Of a DNA stretch of 5,567 nt, positions 1-5,567 are shown one piece after another. Source of the DNA: Nitrososphaerota archaeon (GTDB lineage: Archaea > Thermoproteota > Nitrososphaeria > Nitrososphaerales > CADDZS01); assembly GCA_013288145.1 (NCBI GenBank), contig JABDCJ010000085.1, forward strand, positions 1 through 5,567. The letters run 5' to 3'. Positions within the stretch are counted from its first letter, which is position 1. The number at the start of each line of letters is the position of its first letter. The notes below the pieces were generated by a model. The model was not told the origin of the DNA. It did not search any database and saw nothing but the letters and a program-made list of their open reading frames with translations. Made by a program: the position numbers and the translations under genes.

Positions 1-75
1 GACAAGTGTGTCGGCTCGTTCTCCGATTTGTTCGAAAATTTTGGCCGCCCTTTCGCCGGAATTGATTTTTGCCAT
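1..75 (-). CDS. 5' end of an unidentified gene (truncated by the window edge)
   Basis: An ATG on the minus strand at 75-73 opens a frame that stays open to the window edge, giving 25 residues that begin MAKINSGERAAKIFEQIG. The peptide is charged and looks helical, with no signal peptide or membrane segment. A GGGGA run lies about 10 nt upstream of the ATG on the minus strand, a weak ribosome-binding candidate at best. The gene is divergent from etfB, so the two may share the control region 76-379. I do not recognise the family from 25 residues. A link to acyl-CoA metabolism would be a guess from position only. Confidence 0.55.
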   Translation of the reverse strand, partial: MAKINSGERAAKIFEQIGERADTLV

Positions 76-379
76 CTTTTTGATTCCCCATTGAAAACCT
101 AACGAGAAAAAGCTATCCAAGTGCTCAGAGCAAAAGGATTCTCATTTGAAAATCGCCAGGCAAGACATCTTGCCGAAACATGGGCTTGCAGAATATATGC
201 GGGAACAGATTAGACACTCGAGCAGAGAATTGCGACCAAGATTCTTACTCCGGAGCTTTTAGACATTTTCATAATTTTTCGACCACAACGAACTGTATCT
301 TGCAATAATTGTGAAATAGTCTCGAGGTTAGGCTAGTCTCAGATATCAAAAGGCCTGTTTGAAGGATTAAGAGAAACGA
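76..379. other. Divergent intergenic region, noncoding, with candidate control elements
   Basis: This stretch separates the minus-strand partial gene from etfB. No frame gives a convincing protein, and no tRNA-like cloverleaf was seen. It holds a perfect inverted repeat at 159-174 (listed separately), an A/T-rich block at 265-279, an A/T-rich block with CAATAATTG at 303-311, and a 7-mer direct repeat TAGTCTC at 317-323 and 334-340 (17-bp period). ATATCAAAAG at 342-351 lies about 30 nt before the etfB start and is the best-placed TATA-like element if the host is an archaeon. AAGGA at 362-366 is a weak ribosome-binding candidate, 13 nt before the GTG. The promoters of both flanking genes must lie here, but their exact positions cannot be fixed by reading alone. 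Confidence 0.5.
159..174. promoter_or_regulatory. Perfect 7-2-7 inverted repeat, possible operator
   Basis: GGCAAGA-CA-TCTTGCC is perfectly two-fold symmetric over 7-bp arms with a 2-bp centre. It lies roughly midway in the control region between the divergent partial gene and etfB, about 205 bp before etfB and 84 bp before the partial gene. The near-zero spacer argues against an RNA hairpin and for a dimeric regulator site. TetR- and GntR-family repressors often control acyl-CoA degradation genes through such sites, but no regulator gene is visible here. The distance suits control of the partial gene better than of etfB. Confidence 0.4.
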
Positions 380-1177
380 GTGGATTTTTTGCCGGAAATA
401 ATTGTGTGCTTTAAGCATGTGATAGACGAGACGGAACTTAGGATCGACAGGGCTAACAACAAAATCAACTTCGAGGGCGCGAAAACCAAGATCAGTGACG
501 ACGACAAGAACGCGATTGAAGAAGCTGTTCGACTCAAGGAGAAGAACGGCGGAACCATCACAGCCGTTTGCGTAGGCGGAGCTGATGCCAAAAAGAGCGT
601 GAAGGAAGCGCTAGCGATGGGATGTGACAAAGCCCGGCTAGTTTCTGATCCCTCCCTACAGGACGAAGACGCAGTTGCAACAGCTTACGTACTTTCTCAA
701 GCAATCAAGAAAATAGGCAAATACGACATTGTGATAACTTCAACGGGCACTACTGATTCTTACACCGGTATAGTTGGTCCCGCCCTGGCAGAATTTCTCG
801 ATCTATCCCAAATCACATTTGCTTCGAAGGTCGTTCTTTCAGGCAACAAGGCTACAGTCGATCGGCTACTCGAAGATGGTGTCGAGACGGTCGAAGCTGA
901 GCTGCCCGTACTCGTAACAGTTTCGAGAGAAATAAACCAGCCAAGATTTCCGACTCTTCTTCAGATAATGAGCGCCGGGAAGAAAGAGCTTCTTGAATGG
1001 AATGCCGCGACGATCGGAGTGGTTCCCTCAATGGTTGGAAAAGGTGGATCAAAAGTGGAGGTCACAGCACTTAACGTTCCAAAATCTTCGAGAAAGAGGA
1101 TTATTTTCGAGGGAAAGCCGGAAGAATCAGCAAAACAACTGGCTGAAGCGCTCGTAAAAGAAGGAGTGGTAAAGTAA
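380..1177 (+). CDS. etfB: Electron transfer flavoprotein beta subunit (EtfB)
   Basis: This is the small subunit of the soluble ETF heterodimer, which accepts electrons from acyl-CoA dehydrogenases. In canonical ETFs the beta subunit binds AMP and docks the dehydrogenase. At 265 aa it has the usual family length. Visible family landmarks are the N-terminal strand EIIVCFKHV (residues 6-14), the helix ending ALAMGCDKARLVSD (77-90), the nucleotide-pocket region with TDSYTGIVGPALAE (125-138), and the conserved block with LPVLVTVSREINQPRFP (175-191) running into IMSAGKKELLEW. The pocket resembles the TD-x-x-x-G form that I recall from actinobacterial FixA-type proteins rather than the classical proteobacterial form. 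The start is uncertain: GTG at 380 is used here, but TTG at 389 would give MPEIIVCFK, matching the usual M-x-x-I-V spacing better. The gene is followed after 3 nt by etfA, so the two are surely cotranscribed. Confidence 0.93.
   Translation: MDFLPEIIVCFKHVIDETELRIDRANNKINFEGAKTKISDDDKNAIEEAVRLKEKNGGTITAVCVGGADAKKSVKEALAMGCDKARLVSDPSLQDEDAVATAYVLSQAIKKIGKYDIVITSTGTTDSYTGIVGPALAEFLDLSQITFASKVVLSGNKATVDRLLEDGVETVEAELPVLVTVSREINQPRFPTLLQIMSAGKKELLEWNAATIGVVPSMVGKGGSKVEVTALNVPKSSRKRIIFEGKPEESAKQLAEALVKEGVVK
1161..1170 (+). promoter_or_regulatory. Probable ribosome-binding site of etfA inside the end of etfB
   Basis: AAGGAGTGGT lies within the last codons of etfB. The AAGGAG part ends 14 nt before the etfA ATG and the full run ends 10 nt before it. 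This is longer than ideal spacing, but it is the clearest Shine-Dalgarno-like sequence in the window. It fits translational coupling of the two ETF subunits, which are needed in 1:1 ratio. Confidence 0.45.
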
Positions 1178-1180
1178 GAA

Positions 1181-2131
1181 ATGACCAACATTCTTGCATA
1201 CTCAGATTCAGCCGATTCCTGCCTTGAGCTTGTTACTCTCGGTACAAAGCTCGGAGGCACGGTAACAGCCGCTATACTCGGAAATGGAGATCTGTCAGCT
1301 CAATCGAAGAAGCTATCTGTATCAGGTGTCTCGACGATTTACGAAGTATCCCACGCATCGTTGGAGAATTTGCTCGCGGGTCCTGCAGTAGATGCCCTGG
1401 AGTCGATCTCTAAGAAGATAAATCCTGACGTTGTGCTGATCAGCTCAACTAAGAAGGGAAAAGAGCTCGCCGGCAGGCTTGCAGCCAGGTTGAAGATAGC
1501 TTGCATTTCGGATGCTATGAAGCTCGAAAGCCGTGGCAATTCTTTTTCAGCTGATAGACTGGTCTGGGGAGGCAACGCTATTGCATCCGTTTCTTCCAAA
1601 GGTGCAGCTGTTGTAACTATTCCACTTCGAGGATACGAGCGAGCTTCCGGGACATCGAATCCCAGTGTAGTCAAGTTGGACGATTTTTCGCCAAAACCAA
1701 CTAGGGTCACAGTAGTCGGCAAGAAAGAAAAACCGAAGGGACAGGTTAGCATCAAAGATGCAGAAATAATCGTTTCAGCAGGTCGCGGTTTCAAGAAAAA
1801 GGAGGATCTGGCAATGCTCGAAGAACTAGCGAAAGTGATCAACGCGGTCGTCGGAGCCTCGCGACCCCTGACTTCTGATCTCGGCTGGGTTTCGGAAGAT
1901 AGGCAGGTTGGTCTCTCGGGGACTACGGTAAAGCCGAAAGTTTACTTTGCGGTGGGAATCTCGGGTCAGATCCAGCACCTCACTGGCATGCGTGAATCGA
2001 AGGTAATTGTTGCGATAAATACGGACAAGAATGCTCCAATTTTCCAAGAATGCGACTACGGAATAGTCGGCGATCTCTACGCGGTTGTACCGGAGCTGAC
2101 TAAGGATTTCAAGGCGCTTCTCGGGCGGTAG
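1181..2131 (+). CDS. etfA: Electron transfer flavoprotein alpha subunit (EtfA)
   Basis: This is the large ETF subunit. Its C-terminal domain binds the FAD that carries electrons from acyl-CoA dehydrogenases to the membrane acceptor. At 316 aa it is full length for the family. The N-terminal alpha/beta domain spans roughly residues 1-185. The FAD domain follows with VSAGRG (198-203), VVGASRP with Arg228 (223-229), QVGLSGTTVKP (242-252), and the alpha-subunit signature GISGQIQH (259-266) followed by VIVAIN (275-280). It closes with NAPIFQECDYGIVGDL (284-299) and VVPEL, all typical of an intact protein. No frameshift or missing FAD residue is apparent. The ATG start is well supported by its 3-nt distance from the etfB stop and by the NILAYSD first strand. 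It pairs with EtfB and most likely delivers electrons to the EtfD-type protein encoded downstream. Confidence 0.96.
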   Translation: MTNILAYSDSADSCLELVTLGTKLGGTVTAAILGNGDLSAQSKKLSVSGVSTIYEVSHASLENLLAGPAVDALESISKKINPDVVLISSTKKGKELAGRLAARLKIACISDAMKLESRGNSFSADRLVWGGNAIASVSSKGAAVVTIPLRGYERASGTSNPSVVKLDDFSPKPTRVTVVGKKEKPKGQVSIKDAEIIVSAGRGFKKKEDLAMLEELAKVINAVVGASRPLTSDLGWVSEDRQVGLSGTTVKPKVYFAVGISGQIQHLTGMRESKVIVAINTDKNAPIFQECDYGIVGDLYAVVPELTKDFKALLGR

Positions 2132-2141
2132 TCCAAACGAA

Positions 2142-2210
2142 AGCTCTCGATAAGTAAAAAAGAGCTGCATGTAGCCGCCTTCTCAATTAATTTCAATTGC
2201 ATTTTTTTCT
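2142..2210 (+). terminator. Possible weak termination signal after etfA (hairpin plus T-tract)
   Basis: AGCTCT at 2142-2147 pairs with AGAGCT at 2161-2166 across a 13-nt A-rich loop, a marginal 6-bp stem. Thirty-five nt later comes a T-rich run, with seven T at 2202-2208 inside 2202-2210. The stem is too far from the T-tract for a classical intrinsic terminator. In archaea, however, a T-tract alone can terminate, which could reduce read-through from etfBA into etfD. Confidence 0.22.
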
Positions 2211-2218
2211 CATCAATT
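2183..2218 (+). promoter_or_regulatory. Three TCAATT hexamers in helical register upstream of etfD
   Basis: TCAATT occurs at 2183-2188, 2193-2198 and 2213-2218, with start-to-start distances of exactly 10 and 20 bp, so all three face the same side of the helix. The block lies 57-92 nt before the preferred etfD start and overlaps the only A/T-rich segment in the spacer. The second copy is part of TAATTTCAAT, which recurs just upstream of the acyl-CoA dehydrogenase gene. It could be a regulator array or the A/T-rich core of an etfD promoter. It is also possible that it is only low-complexity sequence. Confidence 0.3.
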
Positions 2219-2274
2219 CAATCTTCTCGGACACTTGCGTGCAGAATGAAGTCTGCCGACTAAGGTACCCTCTA

Positions 2275-4302
2275 ATGCCGGCGAATACTTCCAACTACCT
2301 CTACGCGGTTTTTGCGGTTTTTCTCGTAATTTTCTTTTATGGCGTTTACAGAAAGTACTCGATTTACGGTCTCGGTTTTAAGGAAATTTCGCAGAATGCT
2401 TCGAGACTAGTAAGGAACGGCCGTCGGATTATTTCAGATGGGTTCGGACAACGAAAGATATTGCAACGGCGATACGGTGGTCTGGAGCATTCTTGGATGT
2501 TCTACGGAATAACCGCTCTGACGGCCGGAACTATTCTAGTCGGAATTGATTACGATATTCTGAGGCCTGCAGGAATAGTGCTATTGCAGGGAGATTTTTA
2601 CCTTGGATACAAGACCTTTCTGGACATTTTCGGACTCGCATTTGTGATCGCTGTTGTCCTTGCTCTGGCAAGGCGCGTTTCATTCAAGCCATTCTTCATG
2701 GGAGAAGACAGAGCTGATCGTTTGATCCTGCTGGGATTATTGTACATGGGAGTCTCGGGTTTCGTGCAGGAGGGATTGGATCTCGCTCTTATTCCCGTTC
2801 CTTTTACGTACTTTTCTCCCATTGGGTCTGTTTTCATGAAATTGTTTTCTTCGCTCGGAGCGGATCCGGTTTCGTCGACTTTCCAGAGCTGGGTGACAAC
2901 GTATCAGGCGCTGTGGTGGATACACGCCATTGTTGCTTTCTCTTTGATTGCCGCGATTCCATATACAAAATTCTTCCATGTGCCGAATGCAATTGTGAAT
3001 ATGGCGATGATTGACGAAAATCGCCCGCTTGGAAGAATGAGCACTCCATTCAATCTTGCCGAGATAATGAAGCAGCAAGAATCCAACCCGGAGTTTATGC
3101 CAGATCTGAACGTCGGTCTAAAGACCAGCGAGGATCTAAAGTGGAATCAGAGAGTGATGCTTGATGCCTGCACTAATTGCGGGAGGTGCGAAGCTGCGTG
3201 CCCGGCAAACGCAGCCGGGAGAGACCTGTCACCCAGGCTCGTCGTCCAAGATTTGAAAAATCGCTACTATCGAGACGAGCGTAAACACTCGGAAAATTCT
3301 GACTTTTTCTCAGATGGTACAGTTCGCGACACGGAAATGTATTCTTGTGTTACTTGTCTTGCTTGCGTTTACGAGTGTCCCGTCGACATTAACCAATTGG
3401 ATTTTATCAGTGATCTTAGGAGAACGATTGTCTCTTCAAACAGGCTTGCACCTGATCAGAACACTCTCCTCTCGAATCTTGCAGCGCATCAGAATCCATA
3501 CGGGTTTAGCAATTCGAACCGCGCGAACTGGGCTTCATCTCTGCCGAATAGTGTGAAAACGATTGCCGAGAATCCGCAGACAGAATATCTTTACTGGGTC
3601 GGGTGCGTCTGTTCTTTTGATCAGAGGGCCCAGAGTATTGCAAGGGCGCTTGCAAAAATCATGAATGCAGCCGGCCTCTCCTTTGCAATTTTAGGCAGTG
3701 AGGAGTCATGCAACGGCGATCCCGCAAGGCGTCTTGGAGAAGAGGGGCGATTTCAGGAACTTGCGCTTGTAAACATTGAGAAACTCAACTCACTGGCGAT
3801 CAAGAAAATCATCACGAGCTGTCCTCACTGCTTTAACACGATAAAGAACGAATATCCAGTCTTCGGAGGAAAGTACGAGGTAATCCACCATACACAGCTC
3901 ATTTCGGATCTAATCTCGACAGGCAAGCTAAAGGTACCGGGAGAGAAACTAAAGGACATTTCCGTAACGCTTCACGACGCTTGCTACGCCGTGAGGTACA
4001 ACAGCATCTTCGAAGAGCCGCGGAAAATACTCGAGTCAGCCAAAGTGGATCTCAGAGAGATGCACAGATGCAAGGAGAAAACGTTTTGCTGTGGCGCTGG
4101 CGGCTCAAATTACTGGTACAGGGTGCCGCAGAAGAAAACGGTTACGAGCATTAGAACTGAAGAGGCCGCGAGTACAGGTGCTGAAACACTGGCTACGGAG
4201 TGTCCGTTCTGCTTGTCGATGTTTGAGGATTCGATCATGGTGACGGGCACGAAGATGGCAGTTAGAGATGTCGCCGAAATGATCGCCGACGATCTTCCTT
4301 GA
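2275..4302 (+). CDS. etfD: EtfD-type membrane ETF:quinone oxidoreductase (NarI-like domain + 2x[4Fe-4S] + 2x CCG domain)
   Basis: Inferred role: takes electrons from reduced EtfBA and passes them to membrane quinone, as described for mycobacterial EtfD (Rv0338c). The protein is 675 aa from ATG 2275. An in-frame ATG at 2197 would add 26 residues, but it sits in the T-tract, and the extension is unlike the family. AAGGT at 2262-2266 precedes the chosen start. In 675-aa numbering, hydrophobic helices lie near 8-26, 74-92, 115-132, 150-170 and 214-232, forming a NarI-like domain with His72, His217 and His235 as candidate haem ligands. Two ferredoxin-type motifs follow (Cys299/302/305/309 and Cys358/361/364/368). 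CCG domain 1 has Cys444, Cys446, Cys479 and Cys516/519. CCG domain 2 has Cys570, Cys599, CysCys605-606 and Cys643/646. The first CCG motif reads SCNGD instead of CCG. The layout also resembles HdrD/GlpC-like oxidoreductases, but the adjacent ETF genes and the whole fusion favour EtfD. Confidence 0.88.
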   Translation: MPANTSNYLYAVFAVFLVIFFYGVYRKYSIYGLGFKEISQNASRLVRNGRRIISDGFGQRKILQRRYGGLEHSWMFYGITALTAGTILVGIDYDILRPAGIVLLQGDFYLGYKTFLDIFGLAFVIAVVLALARRVSFKPFFMGEDRADRLILLGLLYMGVSGFVQEGLDLALIPVPFTYFSPIGSVFMKLFSSLGADPVSSTFQSWVTTYQALWWIHAIVAFSLIAAIPYTKFFHVPNAIVNMAMIDENRPLGRMSTPFNLAEIMKQQESNPEFMPDLNVGLKTSEDLKWNQRVMLDACTNCGRCEAACPANAAGRDLSPRLVVQDLKNRYYRDERKHSENSDFFSDGTVRDTEMYSCVTCLACVYECPVDINQLDFISDLRRTIVSSNRLAPDQNTLLSNLAAHQNPYGFSNSNRANWASSLPNSVKTIAENPQTEYLYWVGCVCSFDQRAQSIARALAKIMNAAGLSFAILGSEESCNGDPARRLGEEGRFQELALVNIEKLNSLAIKKIITSCPHCFNTIKNEYPVFGGKYEVIHHTQLISDLISTGKLKVPGEKLKDISVTLHDACYAVRYNSIFEEPRKILESAKVDLREMHRCKEKTFCCGAGGSNYWYRVPQKKTVTSIRTEEAASTGAETLATECPFCLSMFEDSIMVTGTKMAVRDVAEMIADDLP

Positions 4303-4338
4303 GCTTCAGGTTCTCAGCAACCGGAATTATCTTGTTTC
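4303..4338. other. Short convergent gap between etfD and the acyl-CoA dehydrogenase gene
   Basis: Only 36 bp separate the two stop codons. No stable hairpin is visible. On the plus strand the end is pyrimidine-rich, continuing into the dehydrogenase 3' end (cttgtttctt at 4331-4340), and this may help end etfD transcripts. The minus strand has no T-tract here, so the dehydrogenase transcript probably runs into antisense etfD sequence. Confidence 0.3.
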
Positions 4339-5514
4339 TTACTCCTGTCCGAGCGCAGCATTGGAGATTATTATCTGCATGATCTCTGAAGTCCCCTCGC
4401 CGATCGTCATCAGTTTTGCATCGCGCCAATGTCTGTGAACATCCGCCTCGTCAGTATAACCGTAGCCGCCGTGGATCTGGATTGCTTCGTTACAGACGTC
4501 CAGCGCCATCTCCGTTGCAAAGAGCTTTGCTTCGCAGGCCTCTGTAGTGAATTCTTCACCCGTACTTTTTCGATATCCGGCATAGTAGGTTGCGAGCCTC
4601 GATGAATCAATCTCGGTCTTCATGCGAGCGAACTTGCCTCTGGTGATTTCGAAATCTGAGAGCGGACGGCCGAACGCGTTTCTCTCTTTTGAGTAAGCAA
4701 TCGATTTCTCAAGAGCAGTCTGGGCAATTCCAACGCTCAGGGCGGCGATAGTTATTCGGCCAGCGGCGAGCATCTTTTTCGCGTACTCAAATCCTTCCCC
4801 GTCTGTTCCTACGAGATTTTCTTCAGGCACGGTAACATCATCGAAGTTGAGCCCCATAAGAGTCGATCCCCGCAGTCCCATTTTTGGAATGTTAGACCCG
4901 TGCGAAAATCCCTTCGCTTCTTTCGGCACCATTATCGAGGCATATCCCCTTGCAGTTTTTGCGAATACGAAATAGAAATCTGCTTTTCCGGAGTTTGTGA
5001 TGTACATCTTGGACCCGTTGAGGTGCCACTCTCCTTTTTGTAACTCTGCGCTGGTCTGCATTGCTCTTGCGTCGCTGCCGGAACCTGATTCCGTTAGAGC
5101 GAAAGCCCCAAGCTTCTCGCCAGTTATAAGAGGTCGAAGGAATTTCTCGTGTTGGTCCGAGTTTCCAAACCGGAAGAGACCATCGCAGACAGTTCCGTGA
5201 ATTGCAAGCGAAATTGCGGTACTGGCGCAAGCTCTTGCGACCAGTTCCATGCAGCCAACATAAAGCGGATACGGCAGTCCCAGTCCACCGATCTCTTCAG
5301 GGTACGGAATGTTCGTGAAACCTTGCTTGAAGATCTTGTCCATGTTTTCTCTAGGAAATGTTGCGTTTTTGTCAATGGATTCAGCGCTGGGAGCGATCTC
5401 ATTCTCTATGAAATCTCCAAAGGATTCTAGTACAGCGGAATACTCGTCGTATTTGTCGGGATAGAGCATGCGGATGATATTCCTCTGCTCCGGAGAAAAG
5501 TAGGGCACGGTCAT
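4339..5514 (-). CDS. Acyl-CoA dehydrogenase (FAD-dependent)
   Basis: This enzyme oxidises an acyl-CoA to the trans-2-enoyl-CoA and hands the electrons to ETF, presumably EtfBA encoded at this locus. At 391 aa it has the usual length of soluble tetrameric family members. The N-terminal helical domain covers about 1-130. The first family signature is AFALTESGSGSDA (137-149), followed by the beta-domain WHLNGSKMYITNS (163-175). The C-terminal helical domain carries AGRITIAALSVGIAQTALE (251-269), ERNAFGRPL (277-285) and the QIHGGYGY block (346-353). The catalytic base is predicted to be Glu373 in IGEGTSEI, the position used by short- and medium-chain and many other acyl-CoA dehydrogenases, rather than the isovaleryl type. 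Substrate chain length cannot be told by eye. The ATG at 5514 has no clear Shine-Dalgarno sequence, which suits a leaderless or short-leader transcript. The gene converges on etfD and looks intact. Confidence 0.95.
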   Translation of the reverse strand: MTVPYFSPEQRNIIRMLYPDKYDEYSAVLESFGDFIENEIAPSAESIDKNATFPRENMDKIFKQGFTNIPYPEEIGGLGLPYPLYVGCMELVARACASTAISLAIHGTVCDGLFRFGNSDQHEKFLRPLITGEKLGAFALTESGSGSDARAMQTSAELQKGEWHLNGSKMYITNSGKADFYFVFAKTARGYASIMVPKEAKGFSHGSNIPKMGLRGSTLMGLNFDDVTVPEENLVGTDGEGFEYAKKMLAAGRITIAALSVGIAQTALEKSIAYSKERNAFGRPLSDFEITRGKFARMKTEIDSSRLATYYAGYRKSTGEEFTTEACEAKLFATEMALDVCNEAIQIHGGYGYTDEADVHRHWRDAKLMTIGEGTSEIMQIIISNAALGQE

Positions 5515-5541
5515 GGGCTCGACTAGCGAAATCGTAACTGG

Positions 5542-5555
5542 ATTGAAATTATTTC
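5542..5555 (-). promoter_or_regulatory. A/T-rich promoter-like element upstream of the acyl-CoA dehydrogenase gene
   Basis: On the minus strand this reads GAAATAATTTCAAT, with an internal inverted repeat GAAAT-A-ATTTC. It ends 27 nt before the ATG at 5514. This is the distance expected for an archaeal TATA box driving a leaderless or short-leader mRNA, which agrees with the lack of a ribosome-binding site. It shares the 10-mer TAATTTCAAT with the spacer before etfD (2188-2197). If the host is bacterial it may instead be a -10-like or operator element. Confidence 0.35.
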
Positions 5556-5567
5556 TGCTAGATTCTT

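Noticed and set aside
103..210. Open frame encoding about 35 residues containing KAIQVLRAKGFSFEN
   Set aside because: It looks mildly protein-like but is too short, has no good start (only GTG 121) or ribosome-binding site, and a stretch without stops of this length is expected by chance.
304..406. Repeated 10-mer AATAATTGTG at 304-313 and 397-406
   Set aside because: The second copy encodes conserved residues of the first EtfB strand, so the match is most simply chance in A/T-rich sequence.
1339..1842. Long minus-strand open frame (167 codons) opposite etfA
   Set aside because: It lies wholly inside the strongly conserved etfA gene, is rich in Ser/Pro as expected of a mirrored frame, and shows no domain. 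Similar frames opposite etfB, etfD and the dehydrogenase gene were dismissed for the same reason.
380..2131. Electron-bifurcating ETF
   Set aside because: The partners here are a quinone-linked EtfD and a normal acyl-CoA dehydrogenase, with no FixCX, ferredoxin or NADH-linked partner in the window. The EtfB pocket is not classical, so bifurcation is not strictly excluded, but nothing visible supports it.
2197..2274. N-terminal extension of the EtfD frame from ATG 2197 (26 extra residues)
   Set aside because: The extension overlaps the T-tract and the repeated TCAATT block, has no ribosome-binding site, is not like the family, and is not a signal peptide leading cleanly into the first helix. 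ATG 2275 is preferred.
1..5567. Mobile element, CRISPR, tRNA or rRNA
   Set aside because: No terminal inverted repeats, transposase or integrase motifs, regularly spaced identical repeats, or cloverleaf-forming sequence were found on reading the window.

Overview
The window holds an electron-transfer module for acyl-CoA (fatty acid or branched-chain acyl) oxidation. It has four complete protein genes and the first 25 codons of a fifth. No RNA gene, insertion sequence, CRISPR array or phage-like element was seen. The organism cannot be named from the sequence. Moderate base composition, mixed AGA/AGG and CGN arginine codons, scarce Shine-Dalgarno sites, a GTG or TTG start on etfB and short A/T-rich upstream motifs would fit a heterotrophic archaeon (for example a Thermoplasmata or Nitrososphaeria relative). 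This is a low-confidence inference, and a bacterium of moderate GC is not excluded.

Layout: positions 1-75 carry the 5' end of an unidentified minus-strand gene. Positions 76-379 are a noncoding divergent intergenic region with a perfect 7-2-7 palindrome. Two ETF subunit genes follow on the plus strand with a 3-nt gap: etfB (380-1177) and etfA (1181-2131). A 143-nt spacer contains a T-tract and three TCAATT hexamers in 10/20-bp register. It precedes a gene for a large membrane iron-sulfur protein of the EtfD type (2275-4302), which joins a NarI-like membrane domain, two 4Fe-4S motifs and two CCG-type cysteine domains. A convergent acyl-CoA dehydrogenase gene (4339-5514, minus) ends 36 bp from it and starts close to the right edge.

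Inferred joint function: the acyl-CoA dehydrogenase takes two electrons from an acyl-CoA onto FAD and passes them to the soluble EtfBA heterodimer. EtfBA reduces the membrane protein EtfD, which feeds a quinone, probably menaquinone. EtfD replaces the classical ETF-ubiquinone oxidoreductase (FixC/ETF-QO type), of which there is no trace here. This is a known type of pathway rather than a new system. The less ordinary points are the variant first CCG domain of EtfD, its reduced set of candidate haem histidines, and short repeated promoter motifs that may co-regulate etfD and the dehydrogenase gene.
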